A DNA stretch of 64,000 bases from Armatimonadetes bacterium DC (GCA_001442985.1 LDYB01000019.1:327000-390999), one strand, 5' to 3'; shown: positions 41,507 to 50,860, numbered from the stretch's first letter. Numbers and translations are program-made. The notes: generated by a model from the letters alone, not told the origin.

Positions 41507-42628
41507 ATGATCATGAGCGAGGTTGCCGCGCCGAAGGATAATCTGATAGCCTTATTCGTACCTTCTCTTCGCAGCGGGGGCGCTGAGCGTGTAATGCTCC
41601 TGCTGGCTCAAGGTTTTGCTCAGCGGGGTATTGCCGTTGATCTGGTACTGGCAAAAGCTGAGGGCGCCTATCTCAAGCAGGTACCCCACGAAGTGCGCAT
41701 GCTGAACCTCGAGGCATCTCGGGTGCTGGGGAGCCTTCCCCGGTTGATCCGCTATCTGAGGCGCAGGCGCCCTTCCGCCCTCCTCTCTGCCCTCGATCAT
41801 GCAAACATCATAGCAATTCTTGCCCAGCGAATTGCTCGAACACCCACCAGAGTGGTCGTGAGCGTGCATAGCATGACGAGCGTTGCACTCAAGGAATCCC
41901 CACTGGCGCGCGCTCGCTGGATTCCGTTTCTGGCACGCTTGCTTTTCCCCTTAGCCGATAAGATCGTTGCCGTTTCTACAGGCGTAGCGGAAGACATTTC
42001 ACAACTGTACTGCCTTCGTGGGAACCAGGTGGAGGTCATATACAACCCCGTTGTAACACCAGATCTTCTCAATCTAGCGCTGCAGCCTTTGAGTCACCCA
42101 TGGTTTGCTGAGGGTCAACCTCCTGTGATTCTTGGAGCAGGACGTCTTGCTGCACCCAAAGATTTCCACACCCTAATCCATGCCTTTGCCCGCGTGCGCC
42201 AGCAACGCCCAGCACGTCTGATTATTCTGGGCGAGGGAGAAGAACGCCCTGTCTTAGAGTCGCTGATCAGGCAACTGGGAATAGAACGGGATGCTGCCTT
42301 GCTCGGCTTCGTGGACAATCCGTTCGCATACATGAAGCGTGCAGCGGTGTTCGTGTTATCATCGCGTTGGGAGGCATTTGGGAATGTATTGGTGGAAGCG
42401 ATGGCGTGCGGTACGCCTGTTGTCTCAACAGACTGTCCCTACGGTCCACGCGAGATTCTGGAGGGCGGGAAATGGGGTAAACTGGTACCAGTAGGTGACC
42501 CGGACAAGCTGGCAGAGGCGCTTCTGGAAACGCTGGACAGCCGCCCTGCGTATGACCCTTCCGTTCGTGCAAGGGACTTTTCGCTGGAGCGGGCAGTGGA
42601 GGCTTACCTGAATGTTCTCGGCTTATAG
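41507..42628 (+). CDS. Glycosyltransferase family 4
   Basis: 373 residues, GT-B fold. The N-terminal domain has VPSLRSGGAERVMLLLAQGF. The donor-binding domain has ILGAGRLAAPKDFHTLIHAF and the EX7E motif in SSRWEAFGNVLVEAMACGTP followed by VVSTDCPYGPREILEGG. It should add one sugar from a nucleotide donor to the growing lipid-linked glycan. It starts 2 bases after the flippase stop and its last 17 bases overlap the next gene. Donor and linkage cannot be deduced. Confidence 0.88.
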   Translation: MIMSEVAAPKDNLIALFVPSLRSGGAERVMLLLAQGFAQRGIAVDLVLAKAEGAYLKQVPHEVRMLNLEASRVLGSLPRLIRYLRRRRPSALLSALDHANIIAILAQRIARTPTRVVVSVHSMTSVALKESPLARARWIPFLARLLFPLADKIVAVSTGVAEDISQLYCLRGNQVEVIYNPVVTPDLLNLALQPLSHPWFAEGQPPVILGAGRLAAPKDFHTLIHAFARVRQQRPARLIILGEGEERPVLESLIRQLGIERDAALLGFVDNPFAYMKRAAVFVLSSRWEAFGNVLVEAMACGTPVVSTDCPYGPREILEGGKWGKLVPVGDPDKLAEALLETLDSRPAYDPSVRARDFSLERAVEAYLNVLGL

Positions 42629-44117
42629 CACTGCGTTGCAAAGTGCAGGCAGAACTAATTGGTCTGTAGGAAGCTTGGGAGCATGGCTCTCAGGTATGGG
42701 GCTGACATCCGCGCTTAGCCTGTTGTTTATGCTGGGTATCCCTTCTCCGATTTTCTGGGTAACCGCGGGCTCTTTGTTGATTGCGTGGGGACTCTGGGCT
42801 TGGCTATATCCGTTACCGGCGTTTGCTTGTCTCATATCAGTGTGGACAACAGTATACCAACGCACGACAATACCCCTCCTTCCAGGAGAAGGAGGGGACA
42901 GCCTTAGCGGCATTTCTTTAGGGGACCTGATGTGGGGTGCATACATCAGCGGGTGGCTCTGGAGAGGGCTTCATTTTCAACGCGAATCCAAGAATCCCCC
43001 AGCTGTACCATTTAACTTCATCACGGCTCTTATGGTTCCTTACCTAATACTGTCAATGATACTCCCCATACTGGGGGTACTTGCGTACGGTTTTCCCCCT
43101 TCTTTCGCCTTCATAGTAGCACGCCACCTGCAGTGGTTGAGCTTTGCTCTGCTGGGATACTGGGTAATCAAGGTCTACGGATGGAAGCCAATATTTATAG
43201 CGCTCGTATTCGCTTACACGATATCGGTTTTCGCTGACTGGACTTATTCAGCAATTCAGTTGATGGTCTCAGCAGGCACCCTGACAAAAGATTACCTGGC
43301 TTTAGACAACACATTTGCTGAGAGGTTTCACATGGGCTCGTTTTTCTACTTTCGCACGAGCGGTCTGCAAACCAACCCTAATGCTCATGGGGCTTTTGGC
43401 GCGATTGCTTTGACTTTCTTTATTTGCTCTTTCCTTTTCAGATTGAGGGAGGTTGTTACCTTGAGGTTAACAGGCTCTCTTCTCGCTGCTCTAATACTCC
43501 TCACCTCGGGTTCACGCGGAGCGATACTTGCCTTTTGCGTGAATCTAATAATACTGTGTTTCATAGCAGCAAGCCACGCGCTGGTACACAGGAGGCACCA
43601 GTTCTTACTCAGACTCCTCCTCTCGTTTCTTGGATTGGCTTTAGCACTGTGCCTTGTGCTACCCTTAGTTTGGGCAACCACCCCCCATGCTTTGCAGAGG
43701 CTTCAACTGTCTTTATCTTTCGTTCTGGATCAAGGTTTGGACGAGAATGCTGCCACTCGAATCGAGAATTGGCAATTAGCCCTTACGAAACTGGAGACCG
43801 AGTTTCCCTTAGGCACCTGGGTTCCCGCGGACTACGCCACAGGCATAAGCATACACAACCGATATATTAGCCTTCTGGCTCAAGGCTTGCCATTCTACCT
43901 GCTCGCTTTTATAATGACACTTTGCGCCCCGTTATTAGCGGGATACAAGATGAGCTTGCATGAAGCGCCCTATGTAGGCGTGATAGGGATGTTTGCAATG
44001 TCCTCAATCATATTTCTTTCTGTGTTTTGGCTAACCGAAAACTACTCGCAACCATTGCCACTTTGGCTACTGCTTGGCATTAGCTCATCAGGGTGGAGGC
44101 TTGAGCAGCGGGGATGA
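42612..44117 (+). CDS. O-antigen ligase / polymerase-like membrane protein
   Basis: 501 residues with about eleven membrane helices. In the second half the motif LLTSGSRGAILAFCVNLIIL corresponds to the conserved SxSRxG-type loop of the Wzy/WaaL (O-antigen ligase) family, and ENAATRIENWQLALTKLETE lies in the large periplasmic loop. The family joins glycan units or transfers them to an acceptor. The gene is visibly AT-richer than its neighbours, a common sign that polymerase genes are exchanged separately. It overlaps the preceding gene by 17 bases and the following one by 4. Confidence 0.82.
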   Translation: MFSAYSTALQSAGRTNWSVGSLGAWLSGMGLTSALSLLFMLGIPSPIFWVTAGSLLIAWGLWAWLYPLPAFACLISVWTTVYQRTTIPLLPGEGGDSLSGISLGDLMWGAYISGWLWRGLHFQRESKNPPAVPFNFITALMVPYLILSMILPILGVLAYGFPPSFAFIVARHLQWLSFALLGYWVIKVYGWKPIFIALVFAYTISVFADWTYSAIQLMVSAGTLTKDYLALDNTFAERFHMGSFFYFRTSGLQTNPNAHGAFGAIALTFFICSFLFRLREVVTLRLTGSLLAALILLTSGSRGAILAFCVNLIILCFIAASHALVHRRHQFLLRLLLSFLGLALALCLVLPLVWATTPHALQRLQLSLSFVLDQGLDENAATRIENWQLALTKLETEFPLGTWVPADYATGISIHNRYISLLAQGLPFYLLAFIMTLCAPLLAGYKMSLHEAPYVGVIGMFAMSSIIFLSVFWLTENYSQPLPLWLLLGISSSGWRLEQRG

Positions 44118-45238
44118 GAAAGATTCTCTTCGTGTCTACCGGTTTAGCCTACGGCGGCGCGGAGACCCAGCTGAAAGAGGTGGCGATTCGGCTGAAGCAA
44201 CGGGGCTGGGGAGTACGGGTCGTCTCGCTATTGCCGCCCGCCGCATATGTGGAGGAACTCCAGCAAGCAGGAATCCATGTGGACAGCCTGCAGATGCGGC
44301 GCAAAGTCCCTGACCCGCGCGCCCTGCTTCGTTTAGCGCGGATCATCCGCGAAGAACGCCCAGATGTGGTTCACGCTTATATGTTTCACGCCAATTTGAT
44401 AGCGCGCTTCGTGCGCCTGTTAGCCCCCGTGCCTGTGCTTGTGTGTTCTATCCGAAGCCTCCGGGAAGGAGGCTGGTTCCGAGAACGCGCCTATCAGGTT
44501 ACCGATTGGCTTGCCGACATCACCACCCATGTGAGCCAGCGGGGTTTAGAGCGCTATGTATGTGCCGGGGTGGTACCAGTACACAAAATTGAGTATATCC
44601 CGAACGGGGTAGACCTGAGCCGATTTGCGCCTAATCCACAGGAACGCCCTCAAAAGCGCCACACCATGAATTTGCACGAAAACTTTGTGTGGCTGGCGGT
44701 AGGCAGGCTGGAGGCGCCGAAAGACTATCCTCTTATGCTCAACGCCTTCCACCAAGTCTATCGCCAGTTCCCTCAAGCGCGACTGCTGATTATCGGTGAT
44801 GGCATGCTTCGTCTCGCTCTAGAGCGCCAAATTGCAGACATAGAGCTTGTGAACGCGGTTCAGCTATTGGGCATTCGGCAGGATGTGCCCGACTGGATGC
44901 GAATCGCCGATGCCTATGTCATGTCCTCCGCCTGGGAGGGCATGCCGAATGTATTGCTGGAAGCCCATGCCAGCGGGTTGCCTGTTGTCTGCACGGATGT
45001 GGGCGGGTGTGCTGAGATTGTACAGCATAGGGTCAGTGGCTTCCTTGTGCCCCCAGGGGATGCTGACGCGCTGGCGCAGGCGATGATACAGATGATGAGC
45101 CTCTCAGAAGCGGAGCGTCAGGCGATGGGGCAGGCAGGCAGAGCCCATGTGATGGCGAACTTTGAAATAGAACAGGTGGTTTCTCGATGGGAAGCCCTCT
45201 ATTGCGAGTGGATCGAACGGAAGGCATGCCGAAAGTAA
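44114..45238 (+). CDS. Glycosyltransferase family 4
   Basis: 374 residues. It begins MRKILFVSTGLAYGGAETQL. The acceptor half has RPDVVHAYMFHANLIARFVR, and the hinge VEYIPNGVDLSRFAPN-like piece reads IEYIPNGVDLSRFAP. The donor domain has AVGRLEAPKDYPLMLNAFHQ and EX7E in SSAWEGMPNVLLEAHASGLP. It overlaps the polymerase gene by 4 bases. It resembles the glycosyltransferases of capsule and S-layer glycan clusters; substrate unknown. Confidence 0.87.
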   Translation: MRKILFVSTGLAYGGAETQLKEVAIRLKQRGWGVRVVSLLPPAAYVEELQQAGIHVDSLQMRRKVPDPRALLRLARIIREERPDVVHAYMFHANLIARFVRLLAPVPVLVCSIRSLREGGWFRERAYQVTDWLADITTHVSQRGLERYVCAGVVPVHKIEYIPNGVDLSRFAPNPQERPQKRHTMNLHENFVWLAVGRLEAPKDYPLMLNAFHQVYRQFPQARLLIIGDGMLRLALERQIADIELVNAVQLLGIRQDVPDWMRIADAYVMSSAWEGMPNVLLEAHASGLPVVCTDVGGCAEIVQHRVSGFLVPPGDADALAQAMIQMMSLSEAERQAMGQAGRAHVMANFEIEQVVSRWEALYCEWIERKACRK

Positions 45239-46389
45239 TCGCTCGCCCGAAACGGGTCGCGCTCATTTCGCCGTATGCGCAGACGATTATCAGCTTTCGC
45301 GGCGCGTTGATTGGCGATCTGATTGCGCACGGTGCCGAAGTTTTCGTGCTGGCGCCTGACTATACACCTGAAATTCGCGAAGCGGTCGTCCAGCTGGGTG
45401 CTACACCTGTTGAGTACCCGTTGAACCGAACAGGAATGAATCCCTTTCAGGATGCACGCACCCTGCTTGCTTTAACGCGCATCTTGTACCGCCTTCGTCC
45501 CGATGCGGTCCTCCCCTACACCACCAAGCCTGTGATTTATGGTACGCTTGCGGCTTCCCTCACCGGAGTACCCCAGCGTGTAGCACTGATTACAGGATTA
45601 GGCTACGCTTTCATCGAGACGCTGAGTACTTCCCCCAAGCTATACCTTACTCGCACGCTTGTAAAAATACTTTATCACGCAGCACTAAAGCGGGCACAAG
45701 TAGTGCTGTTCCAGAACCCTGACGATTTGAGCAGGTTCGTAGAGGAACATCTCGTAGAGCCTGCAAAGGCGCGCCTAGTGGGTGCCACAGGGGTTAATCT
45801 GACAGAATGGCAACCTGCGCCCCCGGTGTTGGAGCCAGTCACCTTCACGCTGGCGGCACGCTTGCTTCGCGAGAAGGGCATTGTAGAATTTGCAGAAGCG
45901 GCGCGGGTTATAAAAGCGCGCTATCCCAACACGCGCTTTTTGCTGCTGGGCGAGCTGGACACCAATCCGGGCGCGCTCACCCGGCAACAGGTGGAAGCGT
46001 GGGTGCAACAGGGGATTCTGGAGTGGCTGGGGCATGTGCCCGATGTGCGTCCCTACTTTGCGCAGACCAGTGTGTATGTGCTGCCCTCCTATCGTGAGGG
46101 AGTTCCCCGCAGCACGCAGGAGGCGATGGCGATGGCGCGCCCTATCATCACCACCGACGCACCTGGCTGCAGGGAAACGGTTGTGCATGGTTTAAATGGC
46201 TTTCTGGTGCCGCCCCGCGACGCGAACGCGCTGGCTGAAGCGATGGAGCAGTTCATTCGACAACCCGACTTAATCATCACGATGGGGCAGGCGAGCCGCA
46301 GACTGGCAGAAGAGCGATTTGACGCGCGCCAGATCAACGCCCGCCTGTGCGCCCTCTTGCTTGGGGTACAATCGGAAGCGAAGCGATGA
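45226..46389 (+). CDS. Glycosyltransferase family 4 (PglA/CapM-like)
   Basis: 387 residues from ATG 45226, which lies within the last codons of the preceding gene; ATG 45187 is the longer choice. Features are RVALISPYAQTIISFRGALI at the start, LPYTTKPVIYGTLAASLTGV and RVALITGLGYAFIE, all typical of the PglA/CapM branch that adds the second sugar to an undecaprenyl-linked primer. The donor site has SYREGVPRSTQEAMAMARPI (EX7E) and TDAPGCRETVVHGLNGFLVP. The neighbouring PglC-, PglD- and PglE-like genes support this role. Confidence 0.87.
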   Translation: MPKVIARPKRVALISPYAQTIISFRGALIGDLIAHGAEVFVLAPDYTPEIREAVVQLGATPVEYPLNRTGMNPFQDARTLLALTRILYRLRPDAVLPYTTKPVIYGTLAASLTGVPQRVALITGLGYAFIETLSTSPKLYLTRTLVKILYHAALKRAQVVLFQNPDDLSRFVEEHLVEPAKARLVGATGVNLTEWQPAPPVLEPVTFTLAARLLREKGIVEFAEAARVIKARYPNTRFLLLGELDTNPGALTRQQVEAWVQQGILEWLGHVPDVRPYFAQTSVYVLPSYREGVPRSTQEAMAMARPIITTDAPGCRETVVHGLNGFLVPPRDANALAEAMEQFIRQPDLIITMGQASRRLAEERFDARQINARLCALLLGVQSEAKR

Positions 46390-47048
46390 AAAGGTTCCAC
46401 CTGTGGCATCGCATCGGACGCTCACAACACCTCAAGCGCCTGTTTGATCTGGTTGGCGCTTCCTTACTGTTGATTCTACTGGGTATTCCGATGGCGGTGA
46501 TCGCCTTGCTCGTGCGCCTCAAGCTGGGGGCGCCTGTGCTGTTCAAACAGGTGCGTCCCGGGCTGCATGGGAAGCCGTTTACGCTTTATAAGTTCCGCAC
46601 CATGACCAACGCCCGCGATAGCCGCGGCAGGCTTCTCCCCGACGAACAGCGTCTGACACCTTTTGGGGCATGGCTCCGCTCCACCAGTTTAGACGAACTG
46701 CCCGAGCTCTGGAATGTGATTAAGGGCGACATGAGCCTCGTAGGACCGCGTCCCCTGCTGATGGAGTACCTTGATCGGTACACTCCTGAACAGGCGCGCC
46801 GTCATGAGGTCAAGCCCGGCATCACAGGATGGGCGCAAATCAACGGACGCAACGCCCTCAGCTGGGAAGAGAAGTTTAAACTGGATGTCTGGTATGTGGA
46901 CAACTGGAACCTCTGGCTGGATTTTAAAATCCTGCTCAAGACCATCCTTATCGTTTTGCGCCGTGAAGGCGTTCAGCATGCCCAGCATGTCTCCATGCCA
47001 CTCTTTGAGGGAACTCCTGCTCAACAAAAAGAGGAGGCGCCTCTATGA
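46386..47048 (+). CDS. Undecaprenyl-phosphate sugar phosphotransferase (PglC-like)
   Basis: 220 residues, the small monotopic form. A re-entrant helix (HLKRLFDLVGASLLLILLGI followed by PMAVIALLVRLKLG) is followed by VLFKQVRPGLHGKPFTLYKF. The catalytic Asp-Glu is in RSTSLDELPELWNVIKGDMS, and LVGPRPLLMEYL and KPGITGWAQINGRN follow. It starts glycan assembly by moving a sugar-1-phosphate onto undecaprenyl phosphate. Its ATG overlaps the preceding TGA (ATGA). Next to PglD- and PglE-like genes, the sugar is likely to be an N-acetylated bacillosamine-type residue. Confidence 0.91.
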   Translation: MKRFHLWHRIGRSQHLKRLFDLVGASLLLILLGIPMAVIALLVRLKLGAPVLFKQVRPGLHGKPFTLYKFRTMTNARDSRGRLLPDEQRLTPFGAWLRSTSLDELPELWNVIKGDMSLVGPRPLLMEYLDRYTPEQARRHEVKPGITGWAQINGRNALSWEEKFKLDVWYVDNWNLWLDFKILLKTILIVLRREGVQHAQHVSMPLFEGTPAQQKEEAPL

Positions 47049-47674
47049 AATCCAAGCCGCTCTGGGTCATTGGGGCGGGCGGACATGCCAAGGTGGTCGT
47101 TGCGACGGCGCAAGCGGCGGGATTCACAGTGGCAGGCTTGCTGGACGACGACCCTTCCAAGCTTGAGAAGCGGATACTGGGCGTGCCCGTATCAGGTTCC
47201 ACACACCTCCTTGAGGACATGAATGTGAATCAGTTCGTGTTTTGCCTCGGAATCGGTTGCAACCGCACGCGGAAACAGATTGCCGAAAAGTATCCTTACC
47301 TCCCCTGGACAATTGTTGTCCATCCTGAAGCGGTGGTGCATGCTTCTGTCCTGCTTGGCGCGGGCACCGTTGTGTTCGCCGGGGCTGTCGTGCAACCTGA
47401 GACACGAATTGGCACCCATGCAATCATCAACACCTGCGCCTCCGTGGACCACGACTGTGTGGTAGGCGACTTTGCCCACATCGCGCCCGGGGCACGCCTG
47501 ACCGGCGGAGTGGTGGTTGGCGAGGGTGTGCTGGTGGGGGCAGGAGCAACAATCACTCCCTATCGCCATATAGGCGACTGGGCTACCGTGGGAGCCGGTG
47601 CCGTGGTTATAGAAGATGTTCCTTCTGGAACGGTTGTTGTCGGAGTCCCCGCAAAACCTATCAAGGGATTGTAG
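47045..47674 (+). CDS. Sugar O/N-acetyltransferase (PglD/NeuD-like)
   Basis: 209 residues. The N-terminal nucleotide-sugar-binding domain starts PLWVIGAGGHAKVVVATAQA. A left-handed beta-helix follows, with hexapeptide repeats such as ASVLLGAGTVVFAGAVVQPE and the catalytic His in NTCASVDHDCVVGDFAHIAP. The end SGTVVVGVPAKPIKGL is diagnostic. In the bacillosamine pathway PglD acetylates the 4-amino group of UDP-4-amino-sugar using acetyl-CoA. It overlaps pglC-like by 4 bases and precedes the aminotransferase by 13. Confidence 0.91.
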   Translation: MKSKPLWVIGAGGHAKVVVATAQAAGFTVAGLLDDDPSKLEKRILGVPVSGSTHLLEDMNVNQFVFCLGIGCNRTRKQIAEKYPYLPWTIVVHPEAVVHASVLLGAGTVVFAGAVVQPETRIGTHAIINTCASVDHDCVVGDFAHIAPGARLTGGVVVGEGVLVGAGATITPYRHIGDWATVGAGAVVIEDVPSGTVVVGVPAKPIKGL

Positions 47675-47687
47675 AGGAAAGAGTGCT

Positions 47688-48815
47688 ATGGAAAGGTCGC
47701 AGATTACAATGTCAGCGCCAGACATCGGGAGCGAAGATATCCAGGCTGTGATGGAGGTTTTACAGTCGGGTCGGCTGGCGCTCGGCCCTAAAACCGAAGC
47801 CTTTGAGCAGGCTGTAGCTGCCTACACAGGGGTCGCTCACGCTATCGCGGTCAGCTCTGGGACCGCTGGGCTTCACCTGCTTGTGCGGAGCATGGGCTGG
47901 AACGAGCAGGATGAGGTTCTGGTTCCCTCCTTCACCTTCGCCGCCAGCGTGAATGTCCTGCTTATGGAGCGCGTGCGCCCTGTATTTGTGGATATAGAAC
48001 CCGAAACTTACAACCTTGACCCTGAAGATGTTTTGCGCCGGATTACGCCGCGCACAAGGGGCATCATGGTGGTGGATGTCTTCGGGCATCCAGCGGAATG
48101 GGACGCCCTGAACGCGATTGCCGAAAAATACGGTCTGGTGCTGCTGGACGATTGCTGTGAAGCGTTGGGTGCCGAATATAAGGGGCGTAAAATCGGTCAG
48201 TTCGGTAAAGCAGGAGTGTTCGCATTCTATCCCAACAAACAGATTACGACAGGCGAAGGCGGGATGATTGTTACCAACGACGCAGAACTGGCACGCTTTT
48301 GTCGCGCGCTGCGTAATCAGGGGCGTACCGAGATGAACGCGTGGCTGGAGCATGACTACTTGGGATACAACTACCGCATGGATGAGATGAGCGCCGCGCT
48401 GGGGCTTTCGCAAATGAAACGGATAGAAACTTTCCTAAAGAAACGCGCCCAGGTAGCGGCATGGTATGATGAACTCTTGAAAGAAGTCCCTGAGGTACGC
48501 CCCCCTATGGTGAAGCCCTATGTGCGGATGAGCTGGTTCGTCTATGTGATTACCCTGCGTGAAGGCATAGACCGCGATTCTGTGATGCGCGCGCTGGAAT
48601 CGCAGGGCGTGCCCACTCGTGCCTATTTTAAGCCCGTTCATCTTCAGCCGTATGTGCGCGAGATGCTGGGGACAGGTGAAGGACAGCTTCCTGTTACCGA
48701 GTCCGTTGCGCGTAGAACTATCGCGCTCCCGTTTCACAACAATCTCACCTATGAACAAGCCTGTTTCGTGGTGAAGGCTCTCAAACACGCGCTCTACGAG
48801 GCATCAAGGGCTTAG
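47688..48815 (+). CDS. DegT/DnrJ/EryC1 sugar aminotransferase (PglE-like)
   Basis: 375 residues, PLP-dependent. YTGVAHAIAVSSGTAGLHLL and DEVLVPSFTFAASVNVLLME form the cofactor pocket. LVLLDDCCEALGAEYKGRKI contains the Asp that binds the pyridine ring. The Schiff-base Lys is in AFYPNKQITTGEGGMIVTND. It would aminate a UDP-4-keto-6-deoxy-sugar, giving the substrate for the PglD-like enzyme just upstream. The 4,6-dehydratase (PglF-type) needed to make the keto sugar is not in the window. It is the last gene of the cluster and converges with the LacI regulator gene 8 bases away. Confidence 0.92.
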   Translation: MERSQITMSAPDIGSEDIQAVMEVLQSGRLALGPKTEAFEQAVAAYTGVAHAIAVSSGTAGLHLLVRSMGWNEQDEVLVPSFTFAASVNVLLMERVRPVFVDIEPETYNLDPEDVLRRITPRTRGIMVVDVFGHPAEWDALNAIAEKYGLVLLDDCCEALGAEYKGRKIGQFGKAGVFAFYPNKQITTGEGGMIVTNDAELARFCRALRNQGRTEMNAWLEHDYLGYNYRMDEMSAALGLSQMKRIETFLKKRAQVAAWYDELLKEVPEVRPPMVKPYVRMSWFVYVITLREGIDRDSVMRALESQGVPTRAYFKPVHLQPYVREMLGTGEGQLPVTESVARRTIALPFHNNLTYEQACFVVKALKHALYEASRA

Positions 48816-48823
48816 TCAGGGAT

Positions 48824-49870
48824 TTAGCCGGTCTTGAGCCGTCGCACACTGGCGCGCACAATCAGCTCCCCCGAAAAGAGGCGCACGCCGCGTTTGGGTT
48901 CGCCGGTGCGAATCTGTTCCAGAAGTGCCTCGCCCGCGTGGTAGCCAATCTCGTGAATCGGGTTGCGAATCGTGGTCAGCGGTGGGTCCACCAGCCCCGC
49001 AATCGGGATGTCGTCAAAGCCTGTGATGGAAATCTCGTGCGGCACGCTGACCCCCTGCTCGCGGCACGCCTCGATGGCGCCGAGCGCAATCAGATCGTTG
49101 GCGCACACCACGGCGGAGGGGCGTTTGGGCAACTGCAACAGCGCGCGCATCGCCTCGTAGCCCCCCTCACGGTGATAGCTGTTGCCCAGAATCCACTCTT
49201 CCCGAACAGCGATTCCATGCGCCTGAAGCGTCTCGCGGAACGCCGCTTCCCGCTGAAGCGCGCTGGTTTGCACCTCCGGACCGCGTAGAAAGCCTATCTC
49301 CCTGTGCCCCTGCTGGGTGAGCCATTCCACAACCTTTCGAATCCCCTGCTGGCTGTCGGCATCCACGCAGTAGAACCCCATCGATTCGGGAAACACACTC
49401 CCGACCACGACACAGGGCAACGGGGTATGTTGATGCCATTCCAGCAGTGGGCTGCCAATCAGGGGGACCAGCAACACCGCGCCGTCTATCGTGCCGTCGT
49501 CAATCTGCGCCCAGAGCGTGCGTGGGTCTATCTCCATAAGCGAGATAATCTTCAGGTGGTAGCCCTGCGCTCCCAGCACATCCACCAGCCCGTCCATCAC
49601 GCCTGTCGCGTAGATGTTGCGCGTGAAGACGGTGTGGGCTGGCTCCATGATGACCCCAATCGTATGAGTCTGGCGTGCGACAAGGCTGCGTGCGATTCGG
49701 TTCGGGCGGTAGCCAAGTCGCCGCGCCACACTCAACACCATCTCCACTGTTTCGGGAGTGTGCAGCTCAGTCTTCCCGCTCAGAATGTTGGAGGCGGTAC
49801 CGATGGAAACCCCCGCTTCCTTTGCCACCAGCGCCAGCGTCGGACGCGACCGACGGTGTTCGCTAATCAT
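48824..49870 (-). CDS. LacI-family transcriptional regulator
   Basis: 348 residues. The DNA-binding head has TLALVAKEAGVSIGTASNIL and the hinge helix RRLGYRPNRIARSLVARQTH. It is followed by a periplasmic-binding-protein-like effector domain with TIGVIMEPAHTVFTRNIYAT, PSAVVCANDLIALGAIEACR and ISITGFDDIPIAGLVDPPLT. It probably senses a sugar or glycan fragment. The start is placed at ATG 49870 (MISEHRRSRP) because a TATAAT box ends 7 bases before it; ATG 49876 is nearly inside the box. A LacI-type palindrome at 50879, about 1 kb upstream, is a candidate target. Confidence 0.88.
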   Translation of the reverse strand: MISEHRRSRPTLALVAKEAGVSIGTASNILSGKTELHTPETVEMVLSVARRLGYRPNRIARSLVARQTHTIGVIMEPAHTVFTRNIYATGVMDGLVDVLGAQGYHLKIISLMEIDPRTLWAQIDDGTIDGAVLLVPLIGSPLLEWHQHTPLPCVVVGSVFPESMGFYCVDADSQQGIRKVVEWLTQQGHREIGFLRGPEVQTSALQREAAFRETLQAHGIAVREEWILGNSYHREGGYEAMRALLQLPKRPSAVVCANDLIALGAIEACREQGVSVPHEISITGFDDIPIAGLVDPPLTTIRNPIHEIGYHAGEALLEQIRTGEPKRGVRLFSGELIVRASVRRLKTG

Positions 49871-49877
49871 CGGCATA

Positions 49878-49883
49878 ATTATA
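49878..49883 (-). promoter_or_regulatory. -10 box TATAAT for the LacI regulator
   Basis: The minus strand reads ATAGTATAATTATGCCGATG. The hexamer is 1 base from ATG 49876 and 7 bases from ATG 49870, which favours the latter as a leaderless start. Confidence 0.5.
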
Positions 49884-50780
49884 CTATGGTGCAGGGCGTG
49901 AATCGCCTTTGAGCGCCAGAATCAGCGCCTGCGTGCCCAGTCGCTCCTGCCCCTGACGCTCCAGAATTTGATAGAGTTGATGCACCAGCGCCGTGCCCAG
50001 CAGGGGAATGTGCTGGCTGCCTGCCTCTTCCAGCAGAATCCGCAGGTCTTTCTGGAGCAGTTTGACCATAAAGCCGGGCTGGAAATCGCCCTGCGCAATG
50101 CGCTTCCCCAGATTCTCCATCGCCCATGACCCCGCCGCGCCAGAGCCAAGCACCTCCACGGTCTGCATGAGATCCAATCCCACCTGCTCCGCGAACAGTA
50201 GCGACTCGGCGACCGCGAGCATCCCGACCGCCACCGCAATCTGATTGGCTAACTTCATCAGCTGCCCTTGCCCGCTTTCGCCCACATGCACAATTTTTTT
50301 GCCCATCGCCTGAAAAATCGGGAGCGCACGCTGGAACGCCTCTGCGTCGCCGCCAACCATGATGGTCAAAGTGCCCGACTCGGCGCCCCACTGCCCGCCT
50401 GTAACGGGCGCGTCGAGAAAAGTCACCCCCCGCTCTCTGGCAAACGCCGCCAGCTCGCGGGTCAGGCGCGGCGAGGTGGTGCCCATGTCAATCGCAATCG
50501 TGTTCGGCGCCATCGCGGGCAGAGCGGGCGCCTCGCCTGTCAGCCACACGGTGCGCACGGTCTCGTCGTCGGGCAGGCATGTAATCACGACCTCACAGCG
50601 TGAAGCCAGCTCGGCAGGCGTTTTCGCTTCCTGTGCGCCCGCTGCCACCAGCGCCTCAATCGGAGGGCGACTGCGACTGTGAACCCACAGGGGAAACCCC
50701 GCCTCCAGCAGATGACGCGCCATCGGGCGCCCCATAATCCCCAGACCGATAAAACCGACCCTCGGCTTGCTTCCCTGCAT
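49884..50780 (-). CDS. Beta-hydroxyacid dehydrogenase (HIBADH / tartronate semialdehyde reductase family)
   Basis: 298 residues. The cofactor motif is RVGFIGLGIMGRPMARHLLE. The substrate loop is FLDAPVTGGQWGAESGTLTI followed by MVGG. The catalytic Lys lies in GESGQGQLMKLANQIAVAVG, and DLRILLEEAGSQHIPLLGTA closes the fold. Members reduce 3-oxo acids such as tartronate semialdehyde or oxidise 3-hydroxyisobutyrate; the sequence does not decide between them. It lies just upstream of the LacI regulator on the same strand. There is no recognisable promoter box within 40 bases of its start. Confidence 0.87.
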   Translation of the reverse strand: MQGSKPRVGFIGLGIMGRPMARHLLEAGFPLWVHSRSRPPIEALVAAGAQEAKTPAELASRCEVVITCLPDDETVRTVWLTGEAPALPAMAPNTIAIDMGTTSPRLTRELAAFARERGVTFLDAPVTGGQWGAESGTLTIMVGGDAEAFQRALPIFQAMGKKIVHVGESGQGQLMKLANQIAVAVGMLAVAESLLFAEQVGLDLMQTVEVLGSGAAGSWAMENLGKRIAQGDFQPGFMVKLLQKDLRILLEEAGSQHIPLLGTALVHQLYQILERQGQERLGTQALILALKGDSRPAP

Positions 50781-50860
50781 AAGCCCGAATTTTCCCCCAA
50801 AAACCCCAAATTCCCGCCGAATTGTTTCTGGAACTGGCAGGATTCTGGAGAGGGCTGATG

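Noticed and set aside
42612..44117. Reading the polymerase-like gene as a lone insertion
   Set aside because: It is AT-rich but overlaps both neighbours on the same strand, so it is an integrated member of the glycan operon.
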